A program made the translations under genes and the position numbers. From positions 1 to 51,684 of the forward strand of contig NZ_PQFZ01000005.1 of NCBI RefSeq assembly GCF_002917105.1: 51,684 nt of DNA. The letters are read 5' to 3'. The notes under the pieces are model-generated. The model was given only the letters and a program-made list of their open reading frames with translations, was not told the DNA's origin and ran no database searches. Positions 1-7,534 of the stretch are shown piece after piece. Within the stretch, counting starts at the first letter, position 1; every line of letters starts with the position of its first letter. Source of the stretch: Allobosea psychrotolerans (GTDB lineage Bacteria; Pseudomonadota; Alphaproteobacteria; Rhizobiales; Beijerinckiaceae).

Positions 1-61
1 AACGCAATCGTCAGAGACAACACACCCTGGCGAACACAAAACCCTTGACCAACAACACAGC

Positions 62-236
62 CGCTCATCCGGCGCTGCGCGCCACCTTCTCCCGCGAGGG
101 GAGAAGGGAAAAGGCGCGCGTCATTCTCGGGCGTAGCGCAGCGAAGACCCGAGAATCTCAGGCCGGGAGAAGCTCCGGCAAAGACAGGCTCCTTCGGCAC
201 GAGATGCTCGGGTCAAGCCCGAGCATGACGGAAAAG
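62..236. repeat. Intergenic repeat block upstream of the P450 gene
   Basis: No gene is supported before the P450. Positions 62-110 hold a copy of a dispersed repeat (family A) built from CTCATCCGGCGCTGCGCGCC followed by CCTTCTCCCGCGAGGGGAGAAGG. A second motif at 204-226 is a perfect 9-bp stem (ATGCTCGGG / CCCGAGCAT) around a 5-nt loop, of the kind scattered through Hyphomicrobiales genomes. Long open frames here are shadows of the repeat and of the P450. Confidence 0.6.
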
Positions 237-312
237 CGCGGAAACAAGGCAAGACGCGCCACGGTTGTTCATTCGCCACATTCGCAGGCACAATGCCGGC
301 GCGTTGCGGGGC

Positions 313-1701
313 ATGAACCGGGAGACCGAAGCCTTGACCATGATGGCCGACGCCGCCGCCGAGATCGCCCCCGAAATCCCGTTCCGGAGCCGGCGCTCCT
401 CGCTCGCCGTGCTGACCGCGCTGCTGCGCAACCCGCTCAGCGCGATTCCGCCGGAGGCGTTCTCGGAGAAGCTCGTGCTCGCGCGCGTCGCCGGGCGGGA
501 CAGCCTCTATATCTGCGATCCCGCATTGATCCAGGAGGCGCTGCTGCGCAATGCCGACGCGCTCGGCAAGGGCGACACCATGCGCCGGGTGCTCGGACCC
601 GCGGTCGGCCAGGGCCTGCTGACGGCCGATGGCGCACATTGGCGCTGGCAGCGTCGCGCGGTCGCCGCAGGCTTCCAGCATGACAGCCTGACCAGCTTCC
701 TGCCGGCGATGATCGCGGCGGCCGAGGCGACGCGCGACAGCTGGCTCGGCAAGGCGGGGCCGCTCGATATCGGCCAGGAGATGATGCGCACCACCTTCGC
801 CATCATCGTCGAGACCATGCTTTCGGGCAGTGGCGATTTCGACGCCGGCAAGGTCGAAGGCGCCATCACCGACTATCTCGAACCGAGCAACTTCATGTTC
901 GCCTACAGCCTGCTCCGCACGCCGGAATGGCTGCCTTATCCCGGCCGCAGGCGCGCCTTGTCCTCCGTCGCCTATCTGCGCGAGACCCTGGGTGCGATCG
1001 TCGCCAAGCGGCGCGCCAGCGGCGAGCACCGCAACGACCTCGTCGACATGCTGCTCGCCAGCGCCGACCCCGAATCCGGCCGCGCGATGAGCGACGCCGA
1101 GATCGTCGACAACCTCTTGACCTTCGTCACCGCCGGCCATGAGACGACCGCGCTCGGCCTCGCCTGGACCTTCCACCTCCTGTCCCGGCATCGCGCGGTC
1201 GAGGATGCCGTGCTGGCGGAGATCGAGGCGGTGACCGGCGGCGATGCGCTCAAGCCGGAGCAGGTCATGGCGCTGCCCTTGACCAGGGCCGTCTTCCAGG
1301 AGGCGATGCGGCTCTATCCGCCCGTGCCGGTCATCACCCGGCAGGTCGAGGACGCCTTCCAGCTGGGCGGCGTCACGCTCAACAAGGGCATGGTGCTTTA
1401 TGTGCCGATCCAGGCGGTGCACCGGCATGAGCGGCTCTGGGACCTGCCCGACCGCTTCGAACCCGCCCGCTTCCTGGGCGAGGCCGCGCGCCTGCGGCAT
1501 CGCTATGCCTATCTGCCCTTCGGGGCCGGACCGCGCATCTGCATCGGCAGCGCCTTTGCCACCATGGAGGCGGTCGCGATCCTGGCCGTGCTGCTGCGCG
1601 CGATCAGGCTCGAGCCGCTGACGCAGGAGCCGCCCGAGCCGACCTTGAAGATCACCTTGCGGCCGAAACGGCCCTTGCTGATGACGGCGACGGCTCGCTG
1701 A
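313..1701 (+). CDS. Cytochrome P450
   Basis: Heme-thiolate monooxygenase that inserts one oxygen atom into a substrate using electrons from a redox partner; no partner gene lies next to it and the substrate is unknown. About 462 residues, normal for a soluble bacterial P450. Visible motifs are the I-helix AGHETTA oxygen-activation motif, the K-helix ExxR in EAMRLYPP, and the heme-ligand loop FGAGPRICIGSAFA with its cysteine near the C terminus. The AGHETT and PPVPVITR segments resemble CYP102/CYP4-like fatty-acid hydroxylases more than ferredoxin-dependent bacterial P450s, but this is only an impression. The ATG at 313 is preferred; a TTG at 265 and ATGs at 340/343 are alternatives. Its stop codon directly abuts a palindromic repeat. 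Confidence 0.93.
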   Translation: MNRETEALTMMADAAAEIAPEIPFRSRRSSLAVLTALLRNPLSAIPPEAFSEKLVLARVAGRDSLYICDPALIQEALLRNADALGKGDTMRRVLGPAVGQGLLTADGAHWRWQRRAVAAGFQHDSLTSFLPAMIAAAEATRDSWLGKAGPLDIGQEMMRTTFAIIVETMLSGSGDFDAGKVEGAITDYLEPSNFMFAYSLLRTPEWLPYPGRRRALSSVAYLRETLGAIVAKRRASGEHRNDLVDMLLASADPESGRAMSDAEIVDNLLTFVTAGHETTALGLAWTFHLLSRHRAVEDAVLAEIEAVTGGDALKPEQVMALPLTRAVFQEAMRLYPPVPVITRQVEDAFQLGGVTLNKGMVLYVPIQAVHRHERLWDLPDRFEPARFLGEAARLRHRYAYLPFGAGPRICIGSAFATMEAVAILAVLLRAIRLEPLTQEPPEPTLKITLRPKRPLLMTATAR

Positions 1702-1852
1702 GAGACGTGTGGAAACTCCAGCCCTCATCCTGAGGAGCCGCGCAGCGGCGTCTCGAAGGATGGACCAGGACGCTCTTGAACCATCTGGAGCATCCTTCGA
1801 GACGCCATTCCTCGCGGAATGGCTCCTCAGGATGAGGGCTGAGGAACATCTC
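1702..1852. repeat. Palindromic repeat element, family B, copy 1
   Basis: About 150 bp that folds into one long hairpin. The left arm carries GCCCTCATCCTGAGGAGCC and the right arm its reverse complement, with GTCTCGAAGGATG / CATCCTTCGAGAC nested inside. The outer ends (GAGACGTGTGGAA on the left, GAGATGTTCC read inward on the right) are degenerate versions of the ends seen in copy 3. It begins at the base after the P450 stop codon and ends just before the convergent membrane-protein gene. Possible target flanks are TGA on the left and TAA on the right, so no clean duplication is visible here. Confidence 0.75.
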
Positions 1853-1868
1853 TAACAGGCGCTGAGGC

Positions 1869-2357
1869 TCAGGCGGCGACGTGGACGCTGGTGAAGCGCC
1901 GCGCCGCGAGCCAGGTCAGCACGGCAAAGACGAACAGCACCACGCCCTGCGCGATGGCGAAGGGCGGCTCGCCTTGCGTCGGGGCGAGCGCACGCAGCGC
2001 CGGCACCTTGAGGAAGGCCTGGGCGACGGCGACGAAGACGAGCAGATAAAGCGCCAGCATCGCGGTGATCGCATAGATCCGCCGCCAGCCATCGGCGAGG
2101 CCGCGGCCATAAAGCGAAAAACCGGCCACGATCAGCAGCGCGAGCGAGATCGCCCCGACGATATGGGAAGGCAGCACGCCGGTGAAGGGAAAGCCGAAGC
2201 CCGTCGCGCTCGTGGCGAAGGCGGTGGCGAGATAGACGCCGGTCCAGCGCGGAACGGTGTGGCCCTTGAGCAGGCCGATCGCAACGGGAATGCCCGCCAG
2301 GATGGCGATGATGCTGAGCCAGGTGTGAAAGCCTACGAATGTGGTCGGATCGAACAT
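1869..2357 (-). CDS. Small integral membrane protein, unknown function
   Basis: A 162-residue protein that is almost entirely hydrophobic. Five probable membrane segments lie near residues 11-30, 38-57, 63-82, 92-114 and 133-151. Short charged loops and an Arg-rich stretch (GWRR) separate segments 3 and 4. No catalytic motif is visible and I cannot assign a family with certainty; similar short multi-span proteins are common hypothetical genes in Hyphomicrobiales. It converges with the P450 gene across repeat copy 1 and is followed upstream by another repeat element, so it is probably transcribed alone. Confidence 0.8.
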   Translation of the reverse strand: MFDPTTFVGFHTWLSIIAILAGIPVAIGLLKGHTVPRWTGVYLATAFATSATGFGFPFTGVLPSHIVGAISLALLIVAGFSLYGRGLADGWRRIYAITAMLALYLLVFVAVAQAFLKVPALRALAPTQGEPPFAIAQGVVLFVFAVLTWLAARRFTSVHVAA

Positions 2358-2467
2358 TGGAAGCCCCCGCTTCGGCCATTGGAGCCACCGGCTCCACCAT
2401 GGTCACGATGCAGGAAGCACGCCACAGATGCGAGTGGTTTTAAACAGGGCCATTCCCTTCTCCCTTC

Positions 2468-2621
2468 CCTTCTCCCCTCGCGGGAGAAGGTGGCTCGGCG
2501 AAGCCGAGACGGATGAGGGGGCGCTCGACGATTGCCGTTTTGCCTTGTGACGCCCGCTGGACAGGGCACGGCGCCCCCTCATCCGGCGCTGCGCGCCACC
2601 TTCTCCCGCGAGGGGAGAAGG
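2468..2621. repeat. Inverted-repeat element, family A
   Basis: Two arms of the CCTTCTCCC-CGCGGGAGAAGG repeat lie in opposite orientation, at 2468-2490 and 2599-2621. Each is joined to a GATGAGGGGGCGC or GCGCCCCCTCATC segment. The whole forms an inverted repeat of about 154 bp between the membrane-protein gene and the ABC transporter. Related copies are at 62-110, 5080-5219 and 7373-7518. Confidence 0.7.
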
Positions 2622-2628
2622 AAGAGGC

Positions 2629-4542
2629 CTACTCCGTCAGGCTGACCCTGACGCTCGGCGCTTCCTCCGCGGTCGCGCGCTGCAGCGTCGCCTTGGCCTC
2701 GTCGACCTGGCGCTGGCGGTTCCAGAGCGCCGCATAGACGCCATCGGCCGCGAGCAATTGCGGATGGCTGCCGCGCTCGACGATCAGGCCCTTATCGAGC
2801 ACGATGATCTCGTCGGCATTGATCACGGTCGAGAGCCGGTGGGCGATGACCAAGGTGGTGCGGCCCTCGCTGACCCGGTCGAGCGCATCCTGGATCTCCT
2901 TCTCGGTGAAGGAATCGAGCGCCGAGGTCGCCTCGTCCAGAACCAGCACGGGCGGGCCCTTGAGGATGGTGCGGGCGATCGCGACGCGCTGCTTCTCGCC
3001 GCCCGAGAGCTTCAGGCCGCGCTCGCCGACCGAGGTGGCGTAGCCGTCCGGCAGGGATTTGATGAAGCGGTCGATCTGGGCGAGCCGCGCCGCCTCCTCG
3101 ACCTCTGCTTCGCTCGCATCGGGCCGGCCATAGCGGATGTTGTATTCGATCGTATCGTTGAACAGCACCGTGTCCTGCGGAACCATGCCGATCGCCGCCC
3201 GCAGGCTGACCTGCTGGACATCCGCGATCGGCTGCCCGTCGATCAGGATGCGGCCGGCATTGGGCTCATAGAAGCGGAACAGCAGGCGCGAGATCGTCGA
3301 CTTGCCGGCGCCGGAAGGCCCGACGATCGCGATGGTCTTGCCCGGCGGCACGGTGAAGGAGATGCCCTTCAGGATCGGCCGCTCCGGGATATAGGCGAAA
3401 TGGACGTCCTCGAAGCGGACCTCGCCGGCATCGACCCGCAGCGGCAGCGCACCCGGCTTGTCCTGGATCTCGGGATCCTTGCCGATCAGCGAGAACATCT
3501 GCTCGATGTCGAGCGTCGCCTGCTTGATCTCGCGATAGACGGTGCCCATGAAATTCAGCGGCTGGTAGAGCTGGATCAGCATGGCGTTGATCAGCACGAA
3601 ATCGCCGACCGTCAGCGTGCCCGCGCGAAAGCCCTGCACCGCCATCACCATCGAGAGCGTCAGCCCGGCGGCGAAGATCGCGGCCTGGCCGAAATTGAGC
3701 CAGGCGAGCGAGGTGTAGGCCTTGATCGAATTGCGCTCATAGCGCGCCATGGAGAGGTCGTAGCGCGCCGTCTCGCGGGCTTCGGCGCCGAAATACTTCA
3801 CCGTCTCGTAGTTCAGGAGCGAGTCGATCGCCTTGGAATTGGCGTCGGTATCGGACTCGTTCATCTGCGAGCGGATGGCAATGCGCCACTCCGTCGCCTT
3901 GATGGTGTAGGTCATATAGGTCGTCACCATCACGACCAGCACGACGACATAGACCCAGTTGAAGATCGTCAGCAGCACCGCGATGATCAGCACGAGCTCG
4001 ATCACCACCGGTACGAGCTGGTTGAGGCCGAGCCGGACCATCTCCTCGATGCCGTTGCGCCCGCGCTCCAGGACCCGGGTCAGGCCGCCGGTCTTGCGCT
4101 CCAGATGGAAGCGCAGCGAGAGATAATGCAGATGGCCGAAGGTCTGCAGCGCCAGCGTCCTCACCGCATGCATGAAGACCGGCGCGAACAGCGCATCGCG
4201 CAACTGGATGAAGGCGGCCGAGCCGACGCGCGCCAGCCCGTAGATCACCGTCAGCGCCAGGGGCGCGCCGACGAGCCAGGGCAGCCAGCGCTCCAGGCTG
4301 CTCGGCGTATTGGCGAGCGCGTCCGTCGTCCATTTGAAGGCGAAGGGCACGCCCATCAGCACGATGCGGCCCGCGACGAGCAGGGCGAAGGCGAGCACGA
4401 CGCGCTTGCGCAGATCGGCGCGGTCGGCCGGCCAGAGATAGGGCCAGAGCGCGCGGAAGGTCGCGACGAAGCCGGAGCCGGGTTGCAGCACGGCCGAGCG
4501 GGCGAAACTCGGCGGCGGGTTGGACGCGGCTGGCGCAGACAT
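2629..4542 (-). CDS. Atm1-type ABC exporter (fused permease and ATPase)
   Basis: Half-size ABC transporter of about 637 residues that would work as a homodimer in the inner membrane. The N-terminal two thirds is the six-helix type-1 exporter domain, with the family-typical FKWTTDALAN and the YNALNYETVKYFG-like region (SLLNYETVKYFGAE). The C-terminal ATPase domain has Walker A GPSGAGKST, the signature LSGGEKQR, Walker B VLVLDEATSALD and a switch histidine in VIAHRLSTV. These match the Atm1/HMT1 group, whose bacterial members export glutathione conjugates or metal-glutathione complexes. The ATG at 4542 is chosen because it gives MSAPAASN, the family's usual start region; 56 further in-frame upstream residues look non-coding. 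Confidence 0.93.
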   Translation of the reverse strand: MSAPAASNPPPSFARSAVLQPGSGFVATFRALWPYLWPADRADLRKRVVLAFALLVAGRIVLMGVPFAFKWTTDALANTPSSLERWLPWLVGAPLALTVIYGLARVGSAAFIQLRDALFAPVFMHAVRTLALQTFGHLHYLSLRFHLERKTGGLTRVLERGRNGIEEMVRLGLNQLVPVVIELVLIIAVLLTIFNWVYVVVLVVMVTTYMTYTIKATEWRIAIRSQMNESDTDANSKAIDSLLNYETVKYFGAEARETARYDLSMARYERNSIKAYTSLAWLNFGQAAIFAAGLTLSMVMAVQGFRAGTLTVGDFVLINAMLIQLYQPLNFMGTVYREIKQATLDIEQMFSLIGKDPEIQDKPGALPLRVDAGEVRFEDVHFAYIPERPILKGISFTVPPGKTIAIVGPSGAGKSTISRLLFRFYEPNAGRILIDGQPIADVQQVSLRAAIGMVPQDTVLFNDTIEYNIRYGRPDASEAEVEEAARLAQIDRFIKSLPDGYATSVGERGLKLSGGEKQRVAIARTILKGPPVLVLDEATSALDSFTEKEIQDALDRVSEGRTTLVIAHRLSTVINADEIIVLDKGLIVERGSHPQLLAADGVYAALWNRQRQVDEAKATLQRATAEEAPSVRVSLTE

Positions 4543-4709
4543 CTTGAAATGATTCCAGTTGGCCGGGTGATATAGGCGCATTCGCGCGGCAATGCATGCC
4601 CATCCCACGCAAGGTTCCGATTGCGCCGGCGTGCTGCCTTGTTCTCGTCCCAAGCCCGGTGTCAGATACCGGCGGAGAACGCCAAAGCTTTGCCAATGGG
4701 GACGAAACA

Positions 4710-5060
4710 ATGATGAAGTTCCAACGCGTTATCGCCACCGCCACTGCGGGCCTCTGCGCCGGGCTGATGCTCGCAGCCGCTCCCGCCGCGGCGCAGAAGG
4801 CCAAACCGCCGGCGCAGATCAAGATCACCAATATGCGCGCCTCGCCCCTGACGACCTTTGAGATCGCCACGACCGGCGACCAGTCGCGCCTCGTCGCCAA
4901 GCTCGCCAAGCCGCTTGAGCCGGGCAAGAGCACGTCGATCAAGCTCAACAAGCCCTCGGGCTGCAACTACTACGTGCTCGCCCGTTTCGGCGACGATGCC
5001 GAGAGCGATGGCGAGAGCATGGATCTGTGCAAGGATCGGGTCATCCGCCTGACGGAGTGA
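4710..5060 (+). CDS. Small secreted hypothetical protein
   Basis: A 116-residue protein. It begins with a typical Sec signal peptide, MMKFQRVIA then a hydrophobic core, with cleavage expected after AAPAAAQ near residue 29. The mature part (about 87 residues) starts with a lysine- and proline-rich stretch and then looks like a small beta-rich domain, with a Cys pair (GCNYYV and MDLCKD) that could form one disulfide in the periplasm. The start is taken at the first of two tandem ATGs, which gives the signal peptide directly. It is divergent from the Atm1-like exporter, with which it shares a 167-bp intergenic region. I do not recognise a family. Confidence 0.75.
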   Translation: MMKFQRVIATATAGLCAGLMLAAAPAAAQKAKPPAQIKITNMRASPLTTFEIATTGDQSRLVAKLAKPLEPGKSTSIKLNKPSGCNYYVLARFGDDAESDGESMDLCKDRVIRLTE

Positions 5061-5079
5061 GGACGCGCACGCGCTTCTT

Positions 5080-5219
5080 CCCTTCTCCCGGATGGGAGAA
5101 GGTGGCGCGGAGCGCCGGATGAGGGTGTGCCCTCTCAATAGAATGCGCTGCGGCGCAGTCGCGCTCCAATAATCAGCGGCAGCCCCTCATCCCTGCCCTT
5201 TTCTCATCCGGGAGAAGGG
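5080..5219. repeat. Inverted-repeat element, family A
   Basis: Another family A element: CCTTCTCCCGGATGGGAGAAGG near its left end and an inverted CTCATCCGGGAGAAGGG at its right end. GATGAGGG segments flank a short unique middle. It occupies the gap between two convergent genes. Confidence 0.65.
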
Positions 5220-5271
5220 TTCCCCGCGCCTAGATCGTTATTGGTCGAGTGCTTTCGCCCCATTCAGCTGT

Positions 5272-6870
5272 TTAAGCCGTCGCGCCCTCGCGCATCAGCT
5301 TGTAGGTGATCGAATCCACCAGCGCCTGGAACGAGGCGTCGATGATGTTGGCGCTGACGCCGACCGTGGTCCAGCGCGCGCCGGTCTCGTCGGCCGACTC
5401 GATCAGCACCCGGGTGACCGCGTCCGTGCCGCCCTGGAAGACCCGGACCTTGTAGTCGACGAGGCGCAAGCCCTCGATCAATGACTGGTAGCGGCCGAGA
5501 TCCTTGCGCAGCGCCAGGTCGAGCGCGTTGACCGGGCCGAGTGCGCTTTCGGCGACCGAGATCAGCACCTCCTCGCCGACCTTCACCTTCACGATCGCCT
5601 CGGAGAAGGTGACGAGCTCGCCCAGCGCATTATGGCGACGCTCGACATTGGCAGTGAAGCGCTCGATCTCGAAATAGGCCGGCAATTCGCCGATGATGCG
5701 CTTGGCAAGCAGGAAGAAGGAGGCGTCGGCGCCCTCGAAAGCGTAGCCTTGCGCCTCCTTCTCCTTGACCTCGTCGAGCACCCGGCCCAGCCGCGGATCG
5801 TCGCGGCCGAGCGTCACGCCGATGCGCTCCAGCTCGGCGACGAGGTTGGATTTCCCGCCCTGGTCGGAAATCAGAACCTTGCGCAGATTGCCCGTCGCCT
5901 CGGGCGGGACATGCTCATAGGTGCGCGGGTCCTTCAGCACGGCCGAGGCATGAATGCCGGCCTTGGTGGTGAAGGCGGAGGCTCCGACGAAGGGCGCGTG
6001 GCGGTTGGGCGCCCGGTTCAGCATCTCGTCGAGCGCCCGCGAGACATGGGTGAGCTCGCCGAGCTGCGCCTCGCCGACGCCGATGGCGAAGCGCTCGCGA
6101 TAGCGCTCCTTCAGCTTAAGCGCGCCGATCAGCGTCACCAGATTGGCATTGCCGCAGCGCTCGCCGAGCCCGTTCAGCGTGCCCTGGATCTGGCGCGCGC
6201 CGGCCTCGACGGCGGCCAGCGAATTGGCCACCGCGCAGCCGCAATCATCATGCGCGTGGATGCCGAGATGGTCGCCGGGAATGGTTTTCGTCACTTCTGC
6301 GACGATTGTCCCGATCTCGTCGGGCAGCGTGCCGCCATTGGTGTCGCAGAGCACGACCCAGCGCGCCCCGGCCTCATAGGCCGTGCGGGCGCAGGAGAGC
6401 GCATAATCGGGATTGGCCTTGTAGCCGTCGAAGAAGTGCTCGCAATCGAGCATGACCTCACGGCCGGCGGCCCTGGCGGCTTCGACGCTTTCAGCGATGC
6501 CGATGAGGTTGTCTTCGAGCGGAATCTCGAGCGCGACATGGACATGGTAGTCCCAGGCCTTGGCGACGAAGACGATGGCGTCGGCCTTGGCCTCCAGCAA
6601 CGCTGCGATGCCGGGATCATTGGCGGCCGAGCGGCCGGCGCGCTTGGTCATGCCGAAGGCGGCGAATTTGGCCTGCGTCGTCGGTTTCTGCGCGAAGAAG
6701 GCCGTATCCAGCGGATTGGCGCCGGGATAGCCGCCCTCGACATAGTCGATGCCGAGCTTGTCGAGCATGGCGGCGACGCTGCGCTTGTCGTCGAGCGAGA
6801 AATCGACGCCCGTCGTCTGCGCGCCGTCGCGCAAGGTGGTGTCGAAGAGGTGGATGCGGGCAGCGCTCAT
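5272..6870 (-). CDS. cimA: Citramalate synthase
   Basis: Condenses pyruvate and acetyl-CoA to (R)-citramalate, the first step of the threonine-independent route to 2-oxobutyrate and isoleucine. The protein is 532 residues, normal for the long two-domain form. The N-terminal TIM barrel starts with FDTTLRDGAQTTG, containing the metal and catalytic residues. The HAHDDCGCAVANS motif provides metal-binding histidines, and GTLNGLGERCGNANL follows. The C-terminal region from about residue 390 is the LeuA-type allosteric dimer domain, where isoleucine is expected to bind. It is the last gene of a chain reading cysS, DUF559, a 38-codon ORF, cimA; its ATG overlaps the stop of the 38-codon ORF by 4 bp. 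2-Isopropylmalate synthase is the main alternative, but the length and the LRDGAQTTGVDF form favour CimA. Confidence 0.93.
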   Translation of the reverse strand: MSAARIHLFDTTLRDGAQTTGVDFSLDDKRSVAAMLDKLGIDYVEGGYPGANPLDTAFFAQKPTTQAKFAAFGMTKRAGRSAANDPGIAALLEAKADAIVFVAKAWDYHVHVALEIPLEDNLIGIAESVEAARAAGREVMLDCEHFFDGYKANPDYALSCARTAYEAGARWVVLCDTNGGTLPDEIGTIVAEVTKTIPGDHLGIHAHDDCGCAVANSLAAVEAGARQIQGTLNGLGERCGNANLVTLIGALKLKERYRERFAIGVGEAQLGELTHVSRALDEMLNRAPNRHAPFVGASAFTTKAGIHASAVLKDPRTYEHVPPEATGNLRKVLISDQGGKSNLVAELERIGVTLGRDDPRLGRVLDEVKEKEAQGYAFEGADASFFLLAKRIIGELPAYFEIERFTANVERRHNALGELVTFSEAIVKVKVGEEVLISVAESALGPVNALDLALRKDLGRYQSLIEGLRLVDYKVRVFQGGTDAVTRVLIESADETGARWTTVGVSANIIDASFQALVDSITYKLMREGATA

Positions 6871-6983
6871 CGCTCGCGCCTCAATTTGAAGCGCAGCACA
6901 CGCGGCATCACCATGGCGAGCATGACGAGCTTCATGGCAACGGAAAGAGCGCCGGCGGGGCGGATCTTCGGGGTGGGGGTCAT
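6867..6983 (-). CDS. 38-codon ORF coupled to cimA
   Basis: A short ORF that is easy to miss. Its ATG at 6983 overlaps the DUF559 stop by 4 bp (ATGA), and its TGA overlaps the cimA ATG in the same way. The peptide starts [11 protein letters not shown], has a short hydrophobic stretch with several Met, Leu and Val residues (LVMLAMVM), and ends in a basic tail (RFKLRRER). It could be a single-span membrane microprotein, a translation-coupling leader for cimA, or chance. The two exact stop/start overlaps are the main argument that it is translated. No family is known to me. Confidence 0.5.
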   Translation of the reverse strand: MTPTPKIRPAGALSVAMKLVMLAMVMPRVLRFKLRRER

Positions 6984-7534
6984 GATCTCATCTCCGCCGT
7001 CTCTGTCGGCTCAATACGGGCAACACCGTCCAGGTCGTGCCAAAGCGTGTCTCGCACTTCGTCGGGGCGCTGGAGAATGTCTGCGTTCCAGAAGCGGCGG
7101 ATGCGAAAACCCTGCACCGCCAGCCAGGCATCTCTCACGACATCATGCGCATTCTCGGCATGTTGGCCGCCATCTGCTTCAACGATCAGGCGCTTTTCCA
7201 GACAGACGAGATCGACGATATAGCGCCCGATCGGCACCTGCCGGCGGAACTTGAAACCGCTGAAACGCCGATCGCGCACCAGATGCCAAAGCTTGCGCTC
7301 GGCCTCGGTCGGCTCCTTGCGCATGGCGCGAGCGCGCCCTCGCAGGGTCTGCGAAAGCGTCGCCGCGTTCTCCCCTTCTCCCCTGGCGGGAGAAGGTGGC
7401 CGCGCAGCGGCCGGATGAGGGGGCGCCGTGACGTTTCCGGGTTGCGACTTTGCAGTCGCTGCACGGTGACCGTCGCGCGCCCCCTCACCCCAACCCTCTC
7501 CCGCGAGGGGAGAGGGGGCAGGTTGGCGATTCAT
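6980..7534 (-). CDS. DUF559 (Vsr-like endonuclease fold) protein
   Basis: The last 115 residues or so match DUF559, a very-short-patch-repair-like endonuclease fold often found as a stand-alone small gene. Visible family features are [13 protein letters not shown], then [27 protein letters not shown] sequence, the acidic active-site pair in YIVDLVCLE and VEADGGQH, and [12 protein letters not shown]. The first 70 residues are unlike the family: they are the translation of a family A DNA repeat ([12 protein letters not shown] and [10 protein letters not shown]). The ATG at 7534 overlaps the cysS stop by 4 bp. The alternative start at 7324 (MRKEPTEAE) would give a clean DUF559 domain without repeat-derived sequence. 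The biological role of DUF559 proteins is unclear. Confidence 0.8.
   Translation of the reverse strand: MNRQPAPSPLAGEGWGEGARDGHRAATAKSQPGNVTAPPHPAAARPPSPARGEGENAATLSQTLRGRARAMRKEPTEAERKLWHLVRDRRFSGFKFRRQVPIGRYIVDLVCLEKRLIVEADGGQHAENAHDVVRDAWLAVQGFRIRRFWNADILQRPDEVRDTLWHDLDGVARIEPTETAEMRS
7373..7518. repeat. Family A repeat inside the DUF559 reading frame
   Basis: An inverted family A element: CTTCTCCCCTGGCGGGAGAAGG on the left and CCCTCTCCCGCGAGGGGAGAGG on the right, with GGATGAGGGGGCGC and GCGCCCCCTCACC between. It lies wholly within the open frame of the DUF559 gene and is in frame, so it adds about 50 residues to the predicted N terminus or separates two coupled genes without breaking the frame. 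Confidence 0.7.

Noticed and set aside
121..1728. A 535-codon open frame on the minus strand opposite the P450
   Set aside because: Arg/Gly/Gln-rich shadow frame of a high-GC gene. The plus strand has all P450 motifs.
2758..4575. A 605-codon plus-strand frame opposite the ABC exporter
   Set aside because: Composition (Asp/Arg/His-rich, no motifs) marks it as antisense shadow. The minus-strand frame has all ABC motifs.
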